A DNA stretch of 18,602 nucleotides. Source: Clostridia bacterium (GTDB taxonomy: Bacteria; Bacillota; Clostridia; Oscillospirales; CAG-272). The notes under the pieces were generated by a model. The model was not told where the DNA came from and did not search any database. It worked only from the letters and a program-made list of their open reading frames with translations. Of this stretch, positions 1-8,085 are shown in pieces. Made by a program: the position numbers and the translations under genes. Each line of letters begins with the position of its first letter. Position 1 is the stretch's first letter. Location: the NCBI GenBank assembly GCA_017452335.1, contig JAFTMP010000030.1, positions 1 through 18,602 on the forward strand. Reading direction: 5' to 3'.

Positions 1-48
1 AATATGGGTAGTCCGCTGCAATGCTCTGCATGAATGCCCGAAACGTTT
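1..48 (+). promoter_or_regulatory. Partial 5' leader upstream of rplS
   Basis: These bases precede the AAAGGAGG ribosome binding site (49-56) of rplS. Two of the three forward frames meet a stop within the first 35 bases. The third stays open and runs on past the rplS start, but nothing in it is recognisable, so this is probably untranslated leader rather than the end of an upstream gene. It contains a small TGCA...TGCA inverted repeat. Some Bacillota carry an L19 autoregulatory leader at this place, but too little is in the window to decide. No promoter is visible. Confidence 0.35.
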
Positions 49-65
49 AAAGGAGGACTTGAAAA

Positions 66-407
66 ATGGAATTAATCAAGGCTTTTACAAGTGAGCAGCT
101 CAAGACCGAAGTCCCGGTTCTGAACATTGGTGATACCGTTAAGGTACACAACAAGATCAAAGAGGGCAACAGAGAAAGAATTCAGATCTTCGAAGGAACC
201 ATCATCGCAAAGCACGGTGGCGGCATTTCCGAAACCTTTACCGTACGCCGCGTGTCCTTCGGCGTAGGCACCGAGAAGACCTTCCCCGTTCACTCTCCCA
301 ACGTAGATAAGGTAGAGATCGTACGTGTTGGTAAGGTAAGACGTGCAAAGCTGTTCTACCTGCGCGACAGAGTAGGTAAGGCTGCAAAAGTTAAGGAACG
401 CATCTAA
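66..407 (+). CDS. rplS: 50S ribosomal protein L19
   Basis: L19 is a structural protein of the large subunit that sits at the 30S-50S interface. The 113-residue product has the family length. It matches throughout: the N-terminal helix, the central beta barrel with a VPVLNIGDTVKVH-type segment near residues 16-28, the FEGTIIAKHGGG stretch near residues 42-53, and the basic C-terminus with VRRAKLFYLRDRVGKAAK. The start at 66 is set by AAAGGAGG, nine bases upstream. The gene lies 20 bases before rpmE and is probably transcribed with it from a promoter outside the window. trmD and the 16S processing gene, common partners of rplS, are not in view. Identification is secure from the protein sequence alone. 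Confidence 0.97.
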   Translation: MELIKAFTSEQLKTEVPVLNIGDTVKVHNKIKEGNRERIQIFEGTIIAKHGGGISETFTVRRVSFGVGTEKTFPVHSPNVDKVEIVRVGKVRRAKLFYLRDRVGKAAKVKERI

Positions 408-427
408 GCGATAGGGAGGTAGAAGAA

Positions 428-634
428 ATGAAGCAGGGTATCCATCCTAAGTATGAAACGGTTACGATCAAGTGTGCTTGCGGCGCAGAAGTTGTAACCA
501 AGTCCACCGCAGGTGATCTGCGCGTTGAAATTTGCTCCAAGTGCCACCCCTTCTTCACCGGCAAACAGAAGTTTGTTGATGCAGGCGGACGTGTTGATAA
601 GTTCAAGAAGCGTCTTGAAGCAGCAAAGAAATAA
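428..634 (+). CDS. rpmE: 50S ribosomal protein L31, zinc-binding type
   Basis: L31 is a small protein of the large subunit that bridges to the small-subunit head. The 68-residue product starts MKQGIHPKY and keeps the four zinc-ligand cysteines of the C+ form: C16, C18, C36 and C39, the last two in CSKCHPF. It is therefore the zinc-containing paralog and not the cysteine-free form made under zinc limitation. A GGGAGG ribosome binding site lies at about 414-419. It follows rplS by 20 bases and is followed after 10 bases by a strong terminator, so rplS-rpmE looks like the end of an operon. In many Bacillota rpmE sits near rho or prfA, so pairing with rplS is slightly unusual. Confidence 0.97.
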   Translation: MKQGIHPKYETVTIKCACGAEVVTKSTAGDLRVEICSKCHPFFTGKQKFVDAGGRVDKFKKRLEAAKK

Positions 635-644
635 GAGACCAACT

Positions 645-672
645 GGGCGTCGCATTTTCGCGACGCCCTTTT
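645..672 (+). terminator. Intrinsic terminator after rpmE
   Basis: A perfect nine-base-pair GC-rich stem (GGGCGTCGC at 645-653 with GCGACGCCC at 660-668) with a six-base loop is followed by TTTT. It separates the ribosomal protein operon from hflX. A TATAAG hexamer at 676-681 could be a -10 for hflX, but no convincing -35 sits upstream of it. Confidence 0.88.
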
Positions 673-712
673 GCCTATAAGACTCTTTTGTGTTTTTTGG
701 AAAGGAAGGGTT

Positions 713-2008
713 ATGGAACAGTCTATTTTCAGAAATGTATTACAGGATGAGCAGCGCCTTCCCGGTGCGGTGCTTGTTTCGGTGTTCCCAAAAGGGCAGG
801 ATCCCGCACCCTATGAAGCCAGCCTTGCGGAATTAGAGCGGCTTCTTGAAACGGCAGGCGGAGAGGTCTTTGCCAAAATGGTACAGGTAAAGGACCATCC
901 CGAAAACGCAACCTACATTGGAAGCGGCAAGATCAAGGAGCTGGCAAGCCTTTGCGAAACGGGCGGGGTATCGCTGGTGGTTTGCGATGAGGAGCTTTCT
1001 CCCATGCAAATTAAAAATTTAGAGGACGCCCTGGGCTCGGACGTGCGGGTGATCGACCGCACCATGCTGATCCTTGATATTTTTGCACTGCATGCCAGCA
1101 CCGCAGACGGTAAGCTGCAGGTGGAGCTGGCACAGCTTAAATATTCCGCGCCCCGTCTTTACGGTAAAGGCAAGGAGCTTTCCCGTCTTGGCGGCGGTAT
1201 CGGTACCAGAGGTCCCGGTGAAACCAAGCTGGAAAGCGATAAAAGACACTTAAAAGAGCGTATCAGAGCACTGGAGGATCAGCTTGAGGTGCTCTCCAAA
1301 AACAGAGAACTGCAAAGAAAGCAGAGAGAAAAATCGGGTATCTTCCGCGTTGCCATTGCAGGCTATACCAATGCGGGCAAGTCCACGCTGCTCAATGCCC
1401 TAACGGGTGCGGGGGTGAAGGAAAAGGACGAGCTGTTTGCCACCCTTGACCCCACCACCAGACGCTACACTCTGCCCTCGGGCAATGAGATCCTGCTGAC
1501 CGATACGGTTGGCTTTATCCGCAATCTTCCCCACCATTTGGTCAAGGCGTTTCGCTCCACTCTTGAGGAAGTGGCGCTTTGTGACGGTATTTTGGTGGTG
1601 GTAGACTCCTCCGATCCCGAGTCAGATGCTCAATTGAAGGTGACCACCGATCTGCTCTGCGAGCTGGGCGCGGCAAGCAAGCCCACGCTCTATGTGCTCA
1701 ATAAATGCGATAAGACCGATTCTGCCGTGATCCCCTTCCTTGGAAGAGAGGGCGCAGGGAAGATCGTGCGCATTTCAGCAGTAACGGGCGAAGGAGTTCC
1801 TCTGCTTCTTGAAAAGATCGAGGAAATGGTGTCGGGCGGCAAGCATACCGTAAAGCTGCTTTTGCCTACCACTGCAATGGGCGTGCTTGCACAGCTCTAT
1901 GAAGAGGCAGTGGTAAAAGAAGTGGAGTATACCCCCGATGGTGCTGAGGTTTGTGCCGTTGTGGATGACCGTTTATATGGCAAACTGAAGGCGTATATTC
2001 AGCAATAA
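713..2008 (+). CDS. hflX: GTPase HflX
   Basis: HflX is a TRAFAC-class GTPase that binds the 50S subunit and can split stalled or stressed 70S ribosomes. The 431-residue product has the N-terminal HflX domain, a glycine-rich GGGIGTRGPGETKLE segment near residues 160-174, a charged coiled linker near 175-208, and the G domain. The G motifs are intact: G1 GYTNAGKS (217-224), G2 TLDPT (244-248), G3 DTVG (264-267), G4 NKCD (330-333) and G5 SA (355-356). An upstream in-frame start at 671 overlaps the terminator tail and lacks a ribosome binding site. The ATG at 713 has AAGGA six bases upstream and is preferred. The next gene begins 23 bases after the stop. Confidence 0.95.
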   Translation: MEQSIFRNVLQDEQRLPGAVLVSVFPKGQDPAPYEASLAELERLLETAGGEVFAKMVQVKDHPENATYIGSGKIKELASLCETGGVSLVVCDEELSPMQIKNLEDALGSDVRVIDRTMLILDIFALHASTADGKLQVELAQLKYSAPRLYGKGKELSRLGGGIGTRGPGETKLESDKRHLKERIRALEDQLEVLSKNRELQRKQREKSGIFRVAIAGYTNAGKSTLLNALTGAGVKEKDELFATLDPTTRRYTLPSGNEILLTDTVGFIRNLPHHLVKAFRSTLEEVALCDGILVVVDSSDPESDAQLKVTTDLLCELGAASKPTLYVLNKCDKTDSAVIPFLGREGAGKIVRISAVTGEGVPLLLEKIEEMVSGGKHTVKLLLPTTAMGVLAQLYEEAVVKEVEYTPDGAEVCAVVDDRLYGKLKAYIQQ

Positions 2009-2031
2009 TTGATTTTAAGAGGGAGACGCCC

Positions 2032-2661
2032 ATGAGCAAGCAATACGAAATGCCCGCAGGTGCGGGTGAATCGGAGTTTACCGACCGTAAATCGGTGTTT
2101 TTGGGACACGTACTGCCGGTGCAAAGCGAAGAGGAAGCACTGGATTTTGTAAAACAAATGAAGAAAAAATACGCCGATGCCCGCCACAACGTGTGGGCGT
2201 ATGCTCTGCACGACGGCTCTATGCGCTCCTCAGACGACGGAGAGCCCTCGGGCACGGGCGGTGCGCCGGTGTTAGATGCCATTTTGAAAAAAGGGCTGAC
2301 CGATGCCGTGGTGGTGGTCACCCGTTATTTTGGCGGCATTCTTTTGGGCACGGGCGGGCTGGTGCACGCCTATTCCAATGCGGCGGTGTCGGCGCTGAAC
2401 GATGCAGGACGGGTGCGTGCCGTTCCCTATACCGCCCATGAGATCACCTGCGAATACGGGCAGTACGGCATGGTCTGCCGTCTTTGCGAAAAATACGAGG
2501 CGTTGGAATTAAATGCCGAGTATACCGAGCGGGTGGGCGTCTCCTTTTTGCTCCCTCCCGAAGCGGCACAGCGCTTTTCAAGGGAGCTGACCGAGCAGAG
2601 CTGCGGCTCGCTGGTTTTAACATCAACAGGAGAGCGGATCGTGCGCCTGTCGGTAGACTAA
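2032..2661 (+). CDS. YigZ/IMPACT (UPF0029) family protein
   Basis: The 209-residue product matches the bacterial YigZ family. This family has an N-terminal UPF0029/IMPACT domain and a C-terminal DUF1949 domain with an EF-G domain V-like fold. Visible hallmarks are EFTDRKSVFLGHV near residues 15-27, ARHNVWAYAL near 53-62, the SSDDGEPSGTGG loop near 66-77 and VVTRYFGGILLGTGGLVHAY near 96-115. The eukaryotic relative IMPACT regulates the kinase GCN2; the bacterial role is not firmly established, though a link to translation or protein turnover has been suggested. The ATG has a GAGGGAGA element about seven bases upstream. Spacing of 23 bases after hflX suggests co-transcription. Confidence 0.92.
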   Translation: MSKQYEMPAGAGESEFTDRKSVFLGHVLPVQSEEEALDFVKQMKKKYADARHNVWAYALHDGSMRSSDDGEPSGTGGAPVLDAILKKGLTDAVVVVTRYFGGILLGTGGLVHAYSNAAVSALNDAGRVRAVPYTAHEITCEYGQYGMVCRLCEKYEALELNAEYTERVGVSFLLPPEAAQRFSRELTEQSCGSLVLTSTGERIVRLSVD

Positions 2662-2797
2662 AAGTGTAAAAACAAAAAAGAAGGAATTTGCTGAAAATTG
2701 AGCGTATATTATTGTTGAATAAGAATGTCTAACTTTGGATGTTCGTGTTTTTTGTCAAAAGAGTAGTATTCAAAAAGACAAAAACGGGAGGATCGGG

Positions 2798-3799
2798 ATG
2801 TCCGGTATCAGAGAAGCACTTTGTGCGCGGGAGGAACGGGAGTTATCCCCTGCGGCGTTTCGCTCTTCTGCCAGTGTGGGAAGAGAGAGTTATTTAGAGC
2901 CCGACCCGTTGCGCACCGATTTTCAGCGTGACCGCGACCGCATTATTCACAGCAAGTCCTTTAGACGCTTGATGCATAAGACCCAGGTCTTTCTCTGTCC
3001 CGAGGACGACCATTACAGAACGCGGCTAACGCACACGCTGGAGGTGAGTCAGATCGCCCGAACCATTGCACGCTCCCTCTTTTTAAATGAAGACCTCACC
3101 GAGGCGATCGCCTTGGGACACGATCTGGGGCATACCCCCTTTGGGCATGCGGGAGAGCGGGTGTTGGATCGGCTTTTGCCCGGGGGATTTCGCCATTATG
3201 AGCAAAGTCTGCGTGTGGTTGAAAAAATTGAAAACATGAATTTGACCTTTGAGGTGCGGGATGGGATCGTGAACCACGCAGGGGCACATCAGGCATGCAC
3301 GCTTGAAGGGCAGATCGTAAAATTTGCTGACCGCATCGCCTATTTGAATCACGATATCGACGATGCCGTCAGAGCCGGCATCATTTCTCCCGATGATATT
3401 CCCTTGATGCTGCAAAACGTGCTGGGATACGATCACAGCGAGCGCATTGCCACCATGGTCAAGGCGATCGTCAAAATGGGCACCGATCAAGGAAAGATCC
3501 TCATGGACGAAGAGATCCTTGAAGCGATGAACGAGTTGCGGGAGTTGCTGTTTGGCATTGTGTACACCAACCCCATTGCCAAGGGGGAAGAGGTGCGCGC
3601 AGAGGAAATGCTGGCACAGATGTATGACTATTATTTGAAGCGCCCCGAGCTTTTGCCTGACGTATACGCCGTGAGGCTAAGCAGCGACGGGGAGGCGCGG
3701 TGCGTTGCCGACTATATTTCGGGAATGACCGACAGATTTGCCATTAGCGCATTTAAAGAATTATTTATTCCAAAGGTGTGGCAAGGACCCTCGGAATAA
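2798..3799 (+). CDS. dgt: Deoxyguanosinetriphosphate triphosphohydrolase-like protein (HD domain)
   Basis: Family members hydrolyse dGTP or other dNTPs to the nucleoside and triphosphate, trimming dNTP pools. The 333-residue product has the HD-domain metal ligands in order: H79 (in THTLEV), H108-D109 (in LGHDLGHTPFGHAGE) and D186 (in NHDIDD). It also has the family's RDGIVNHAG segment near 154-162. The start is placed at 2798, where GGGAGGA lies five bases upstream. An in-frame start at 2735 would add 21 residues not typical of the family and has no ribosome binding site. The gene sits 28 bases before dnaG, an arrangement common in Clostridia that links nucleotide supply to replication. The 136-base gap before it holds neither a terminator nor a convincing sigma-A promoter. 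Confidence 0.92.
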   Translation: MSGIREALCAREERELSPAAFRSSASVGRESYLEPDPLRTDFQRDRDRIIHSKSFRRLMHKTQVFLCPEDDHYRTRLTHTLEVSQIARTIARSLFLNEDLTEAIALGHDLGHTPFGHAGERVLDRLLPGGFRHYEQSLRVVEKIENMNLTFEVRDGIVNHAGAHQACTLEGQIVKFADRIAYLNHDIDDAVRAGIISPDDIPLMLQNVLGYDHSERIATMVKAIVKMGTDQGKILMDEEILEAMNELRELLFGIVYTNPIAKGEEVRAEEMLAQMYDYYLKRPELLPDVYAVRLSSDGEARCVADYISGMTDRFAISAFKELFIPKVWQGPSE

Positions 3800-3827
3800 G
3801 AGCAGGTAGGAGGAACGGCAGGAAGGA

Positions 3828-5576
3828 ATGCTGAATCAAACGGTTATAGAAGAGCTGAAGCTCAGAAACAACATCGAGGACGTGATCTCTTCCTATGTGC
3901 AGTTGTCCCGTGCGGGTCGAAACATGAAGGGGCTGTGTCCCTTCCACTCCGAAAAGACCCCCTCCTTTACCGTGCATCCGGGAGAAGGCTTTTTCTATTG
4001 CTTCGGGTGCGGCTCGGGGGGAGACGTGATCACCTTTGTGATGAAGGCAGAAAATCTCAGTTATCCCGATGCACTGGAGTTTCTTGCCGCAAGGGCGGGC
4101 ATCACACTGCCGTCCTACAAGGATACAAGAGAGCAGGGGGGCGTGGAGCGCAGTGATGTGCTTTCCATGAACAGAGAGGCGGCAAAGTATTTTCACGCCT
4201 GTCTCATGGATCCGAAAACCCCTGACGGACTAAAATATTTGAAGGAAAAGAGAGGATTTTCCACGGCGCTTATCCGCCATTTCGGTATGGGCTATGCGCC
4301 CGGCGGATGGGGACTTTGCAATTATTTAAAAAGCAAGGGCTACAGCTATGAGCAAATGCTGGCGGCGAATCTGATCTTGAAGAGTAAAAAGAAGGAAAAT
4401 ACATATTACGATGTCTTTCGCGATCGGGTGATGGTTCCCATCTTAGATGCCGGCGGAAACGTGGTGGCGTTTGGCGGACGCTTGATGGGTGAAGGACAGC
4501 CAAAGTATTTAAATAGCGGTGACACGCCGGCTTTTAGAAAGAGCAAAACACTCTTTGCGCTGAATTTTGCAAAGGACCATTGTACAGAGCGCTTGATTTT
4601 GTGCGAGGGATATATGGATGCCATTGCCCTGCACGGCGCGGGCTTTCCCCAAGCCGTGGCAACGCTGGGCACCTCCATGACGCCTGAGCATGCCAGAATG
4701 ATGAAGCGCTACACCAAAAGCGTGGTAATTTGCTATGATACCGACGCGGCGGGACAAGCCGCTGCAGACAAGGCGTTTCGCCTTCTTGCCGAGGTGGGGC
4801 TGGATGCACGCATTCTGCGGGTAAAGGATGCCAAGGATCCGGACGAGTTTATTAAAAAATCGGGAGCTCACGCGTTTTCAAAGCTGATCGACGAAAGTAA
4901 GAGCCGTTTCGATTTCAAGCTGGAGCGGATCTTGGAGCAGCACGATCCCCGTATGACCGATGAGAAAGTCAAGGCACTGGATAAGATCACGGCGCTCATT
5001 GCCGAATATCCCTCCTCCGTAGAGCGGGAACTGTATATTACTTCGGTTGCAAAGCGATTTGAAGTGTCCTCGGGGGCACTTTCAAGCGATGTGGAGCGGA
5101 TCATCAGACAGAATGCACGCAAGCAGAAAAAGGATTTTTCAAGCGACGTGATGCGCAAGACTGAGGGGTATTCAGACAGAGTCAACCCCCAGGTGATGGG
5201 CAATGTGGCGGCGGCGCGGGCAGAGGAGGCGATCCTTGGTCTGATGCTGCTAAAGGACGATATTGCACAGCGCGCAGTCAGTGAAGAGCTTGTGCGCGAA
5301 GAAGACTTTGTGACCGACTTTAACAGACGTGTCTTTTTGGCAATCAAGGACCTTGCCAAGAGCGGCACGGCAATTGATCCGGGCATGCTCGGGGAGCAGT
5401 TTTCCCCCGATGAAATGGGACGGATCACCAAAATGCGCTTGGTGCGCGCGGAGCTGTCAGATAACCGCTTTGAGGTGTTTGCGGAGTGTGTGCGCCGATT
5501 GAAGGACAGCAAAAAAACAGAAAATACCGCTGAGGATATCTTGGCGATTTTAGAAAAGAAAAGAAAGAGGAATTAG
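3828..5576 (+). CDS. dnaG: DNA primase
   Basis: DnaG makes RNA primers for replication and is recruited by the replicative helicase. The 582-residue product has all three domains. The N-terminal CHC2 zinc-binding domain has ligands C37, H40, C58 and C61. The central Toprim catalytic core has EGYMD (E260-D264) and DTDAAG (D304, D306). The C-terminal helicase-binding region spans about 465-580. Two purine-rich elements precede the ATG: AGGAGG at 3808-3813, rather far away, and GGAAGG at 3821-3826, very close, so initiation may be less than optimal. It lies 28 bases after dgt and 10 bases before the first sigma gene, matching the conserved primase-sigma operon. Confidence 0.97.
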   Translation: MLNQTVIEELKLRNNIEDVISSYVQLSRAGRNMKGLCPFHSEKTPSFTVHPGEGFFYCFGCGSGGDVITFVMKAENLSYPDALEFLAARAGITLPSYKDTREQGGVERSDVLSMNREAAKYFHACLMDPKTPDGLKYLKEKRGFSTALIRHFGMGYAPGGWGLCNYLKSKGYSYEQMLAANLILKSKKKENTYYDVFRDRVMVPILDAGGNVVAFGGRLMGEGQPKYLNSGDTPAFRKSKTLFALNFAKDHCTERLILCEGYMDAIALHGAGFPQAVATLGTSMTPEHARMMKRYTKSVVICYDTDAAGQAAADKAFRLLAEVGLDARILRVKDAKDPDEFIKKSGAHAFSKLIDESKSRFDFKLERILEQHDPRMTDEKVKALDKITALIAEYPSSVERELYITSVAKRFEVSSGALSSDVERIIRQNARKQKKDFSSDVMRKTEGYSDRVNPQVMGNVAAARAEEAILGLMLLKDDIAQRAVSEELVREEDFVTDFNRRVFLAIKDLAKSGTAIDPGMLGEQFSPDEMGRITKMRLVRAELSDNRFEVFAECVRRLKDSKKTENTAEDILAILEKKRKRN

Positions 5577-5586
5577 TACGAGCAGT

Positions 5587-6696
5587 ATGGAAAATATGAG
5601 CAGTGAACTTCTTACCGATCTTGATCGGGACTATATGGCAGGACAGAACAGCGATGAAGGCAGAGACAGCGCCGTTACCCAGGAGCACATCAATGAGCTC
5701 AGCGGGAACGACCTGGATCAACTGGGCAGACTTTGCGAGGATCTGGGGCTTTTCAGTGGAGACGCTGAGGAGATCAGCGATGAGCAGGCGCGTTTCTCCA
5801 AGGAGATCAGAGAAGAGATGGAGCAGTGCACCTCTGCGGAGGAAATGGAGCAGATGCTCTCCTCCGGAGGACTTTATTTGGATGACCCGGTGCGCATGTA
5901 TTTAAAGGAGATCGGAAAGGTGCCGCTTCTCAGTGCCGAAAAGGAAGCGGAGCTGGCACAAAAGATCGAAGAGGGTGACGAGCACGCCAAGAGCGAGCTG
6001 GTGGAAGCCAACCTGCGTTTGGTGGTATCGGTTGCTAAAAGATATGTTGGCAGAGGAATGGCGTTCCTTGACTTGATCCAAGAGGGCAATCTTGGCTTGA
6101 TGAAGGCGGTTGAGAAGTTTGATTACCGCAAGGGCTACAAATTCTCCACCTACGCAACCTGGTGGATCAGACAGTCCATCACCCGTTCCATTGCCGATCA
6201 AGCAAGAACCATCAGAATCCCCGTGCACATGGTGGAGACCATCCACAGAGTTTCAGCAGTTTCAAGACAGCTTGTGCAGGAGATCGGCAGAGAACCCTCC
6301 GTGGAGGAGATCGCGGCGGTGATGAAGATGTCTCCCGATCGTGTAAGAGAAGTGCTTCGCATTGCTTTAGACCCTGTTTCCTTGGAAACGCCTATCGGTG
6401 AAGAAGAGGACAGCCACCTGGGAGACTTTATTGAGGACGGTGATTCGCCTTCTCCCCAGGATGCGGTGTCGGCACTGATGTTAAAGGAACAGCTCAGCAA
6501 GGTGCTCAGCACACTGACTCCCAGAGAAGAACAGGTCGTGAAGTTGCGCTTCGGGTTGGATGACGGCAGAGTGCGCACCCTTGAAGAGGTGGGACAGATG
6601 TTCAATATCACAAGGGAACGTATCCGCCAGATCGAGGCAAAGGCACTGAGAAAGTTGAAGAAAAACGGCAAAAAGTATCTCAGAGACTATATTTGA
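5587..6696 (+). CDS. Sigma-70 family primary-type sigma factor, first copy (divergent ends)
   Basis: This sigma subunit directs RNA polymerase to promoters. The 369-residue product has region 1.2-2 (about 99-220, including YATWWIRQSITRSIADQART at 189-208, the -10 recognition helix), region 3 (about 221-300) and region 4 with TRERIRQIEAKALRKL (342-357), which contacts the -35 element. It differs from a standard RpoD/SigA at both ends. The N-terminal region 1.1 lacks the usual KGK-x-G-x-LT segment, and the tail reads LKKNGKKYLRDYI instead of LRHPSRS. The ATG at 5587 has no good ribosome binding site (AGAGG is 16 bases away); it starts 10 bases after the dnaG stop, so translational coupling is likely. 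A second, more canonical sigma gene follows. Confidence 0.93.
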   Translation: MENMSSELLTDLDRDYMAGQNSDEGRDSAVTQEHINELSGNDLDQLGRLCEDLGLFSGDAEEISDEQARFSKEIREEMEQCTSAEEMEQMLSSGGLYLDDPVRMYLKEIGKVPLLSAEKEAELAQKIEEGDEHAKSELVEANLRLVVSVAKRYVGRGMAFLDLIQEGNLGLMKAVEKFDYRKGYKFSTYATWWIRQSITRSIADQARTIRIPVHMVETIHRVSAVSRQLVQEIGREPSVEEIAAVMKMSPDRVREVLRIALDPVSLETPIGEEEDSHLGDFIEDGDSPSPQDAVSALMLKEQLSKVLSTLTPREEQVVKLRFGLDDGRVRTLEEVGQMFNITRERIRQIEAKALRKLKKNGKKYLRDYI

Positions 6697-7615
6697 GACC
6701 TCTTGCGCGGAAGTGATACCATACTATAGAAAGGAAAGTGACAGGGACGGTCACGAAGAAGCAGATGAGCAGCGAAAATATTGCAGAAAACGAAAACAAA
6801 CAGCTCCCTTTTTCTGAGTTGATGGAAAAGGGAAAAAATAAGGGGGCGCTGACCTCCAGCGAAATCGTGGCAATGCTGGATGAGAGTGAAAGCGATCTGG
6901 ATCAGATTGATCGTCTTTACGAGGATCTGGAGTTCCTCAGTACCGAGACGGCAGACGGCGCCATGGATCAAAACGAATTCACCGAGGAGATCAAAAATGA
7001 GATCGAACGGTATGAGTCGGCAGAAGACATGGAAAAGATGCTGGCATCGGAAGGACTTTCCATTGATGACCCGGTGAGAATGTACCTCAAGGAGATCGGT
7101 AAGGTTCCCCTGCTGACAGCAGAAAGAGAAATGGAGCTTGCCCGCAAGATGGAAGGGGGCAACGAGAGAGCCAAGCAGGAGCTGGTGGAAGCAAACCTGC
7201 GTTTGGTGGTGTCCATTGCCAAGAGATACGTGGGCAAGGGGATGTCTTTTCTGGATCTGATCCAAGAGGGCAATCTTGGCTTGATGAAGGCGGTTGAAAA
7301 GTTTGACTACCGTAAGGGCTATAAATTTTCAACCTATGCTACCTGGTGGATCAGACAGTCCATCACCCGTGCCATCGCTGACCAGGCAAGAACCATCAGA
7401 ATTCCCGTGCACATGGTTGAGACCATTCATAAGGTCGCACGCGTTTCAAGACAGTTGGTGCAGGAAAACGGCAGAGACCCCTCGGCAGAGGAGATTGCCA
7501 AGGTGATGAAGATGTCTCCCGATAAGGTTAGAGAGATCATGAAAATCGCCCTTGATCCCGTGTCGCTGGAAACGCCTATTGGCGAAGAAGAGGACAGCCA
7601 CCTGGGAGACTTTAT
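6074..7615 (+). repeat. Near-identical DNA tracts shared by the two tandem sigma genes
   Basis: The two adjacent sigma genes share long exact matches that include third-codon positions. Bases 6074-6113 equal 7258-7297 (40 bases, region 2), and 6400-6431 equal 7584-7615 (32 bases, region 3). Protein conservation alone would not force identical synonymous codons. This indicates a tandem duplication, with retained identity or gene conversion in the core, while the 5' and 3' ends have diverged. The coordinates given span from the first to the last matching tract. Confidence 0.75.
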
Positions 7616-7886
7616 CGAGGACAGCGATTCACCCGCTCCCCAGGAGGCGGTTTCCTATGTGATGCTGCGAGAACAGCTCAACGAAGTACTGCACACGCTG
7701 ACCCCCAGGGAAGAGCAGGTCTTAAAACTCCGCTTTGGACTGGATGACGGCAGAACCAGAACCCTTGAGGAGGTTGGGCAGGTGTTCAACATCACAAGGG
7801 AGCGTATCCGTCAGATCGAGGCAAAGGCGCTGAGAAAGCTGCGCCACCCCAGCCGATCCAAGAGACTCAAGGATTATTTGGATTGA
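6765..7886 (+). CDS. rpoD: RNA polymerase sigma factor RpoD/SigA, second copy (canonical)
   Basis: This is the better match to the housekeeping sigma factor. The 373-residue product keeps a recognisable region 1.1 with EKGKNKGALTSSEIVAMLDE near 21-40. Region 1.2-2 includes the same -10 recognition helix as its neighbour (YATWWIRQSITRAIADQART, 191-210). Region 3 follows, then region 4 with TRERIRQIEAKALRKLRHPSRS (344-365) and the usual C-terminal tail. The ATG at 6765 was chosen because conserved sequence begins just after it; its ribosome binding site is weak (GAAGAAG). A GTG at 6738 is in frame, but AAGGAA ends only one base before it, too close to serve it. No terminator or clear promoter separates it from the first sigma gene, so both are probably on the dgt-dnaG transcript. 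Confidence 0.93.
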   Translation: MSSENIAENENKQLPFSELMEKGKNKGALTSSEIVAMLDESESDLDQIDRLYEDLEFLSTETADGAMDQNEFTEEIKNEIERYESAEDMEKMLASEGLSIDDPVRMYLKEIGKVPLLTAEREMELARKMEGGNERAKQELVEANLRLVVSIAKRYVGKGMSFLDLIQEGNLGLMKAVEKFDYRKGYKFSTYATWWIRQSITRAIADQARTIRIPVHMVETIHKVARVSRQLVQENGRDPSAEEIAKVMKMSPDKVREIMKIALDPVSLETPIGEEEDSHLGDFIEDSDSPAPQEAVSYVMLREQLNEVLHTLTPREEQVLKLRFGLDDGRTRTLEEVGQVFNITRERIRQIEAKALRKLRHPSRSKRLKDYLD

Positions 7887-7894
7887 CCGCCTCG

Positions 7895-7918
7895 GATGCT
7901 TTAAATTATTGAAGCATC
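7895..7918 (+). other. Hairpin just downstream of rpoD
   Basis: A ten-base-pair stem (GATGCTTTAA at 7895-7904 with TTGAAGCATC at 7909-7918, one G-T pair) with a four-base loop lies nine bases after the stop. It has no T tract behind it (AAACAAAAAG follows), so it is not a standard intrinsic terminator. It may stabilise or define the 3' end of the long hflX-rpoD transcript. The rest of the gap up to 8023 is AT-rich with no gene visible. Confidence 0.45.
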
Positions 7919-8023
7919 AAACAAAAAGTGCGCGGAATGTGCAAAATAGACCGTGAGAGAAACGGATTTAAGAAATTTATTCATGAAAAAATAAAAAAAC
8001 ACTAAGAAAAAACACTATTGAAC

Positions 8024-8052
8024 TTGACAATTTGTGAAACTTGGTGTACAAT
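8024..8052 (+). promoter_or_regulatory. Sigma-A promoter of the lipoprotein gene
   Basis: A consensus TTGACA (8024-8029) and a TACAAT (8047-8052) are separated by exactly 17 bases. The predicted start of transcription is about 8059, giving a short leader with AGGAGG at 8073-8078. Five of six -10 bases and all -35 bases match consensus, so this should be a strong constitutive-type promoter. No operator repeat or cre-like site is evident next to it. Confidence 0.85.
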
Positions 8053-8085
8053 ATACGTGTTATAGTATTAGCAGGAGGTTTTCCC

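Noticed and set aside
2735..2797. Earlier start for the dGTPase
   Set aside because: The first 21 residues do not look like the family and lack a ribosome binding site, whereas the ATG at 2798 has GGGAGGA five bases upstream.
6738..6764. GTG start giving nine more residues to the second sigma factor
   Set aside because: AAGGAA ends one base before the GTG, too close to direct initiation there, and the extra residues are not conserved in the family; the ATG at 6765 is more likely, though its ribosome binding site is weak.
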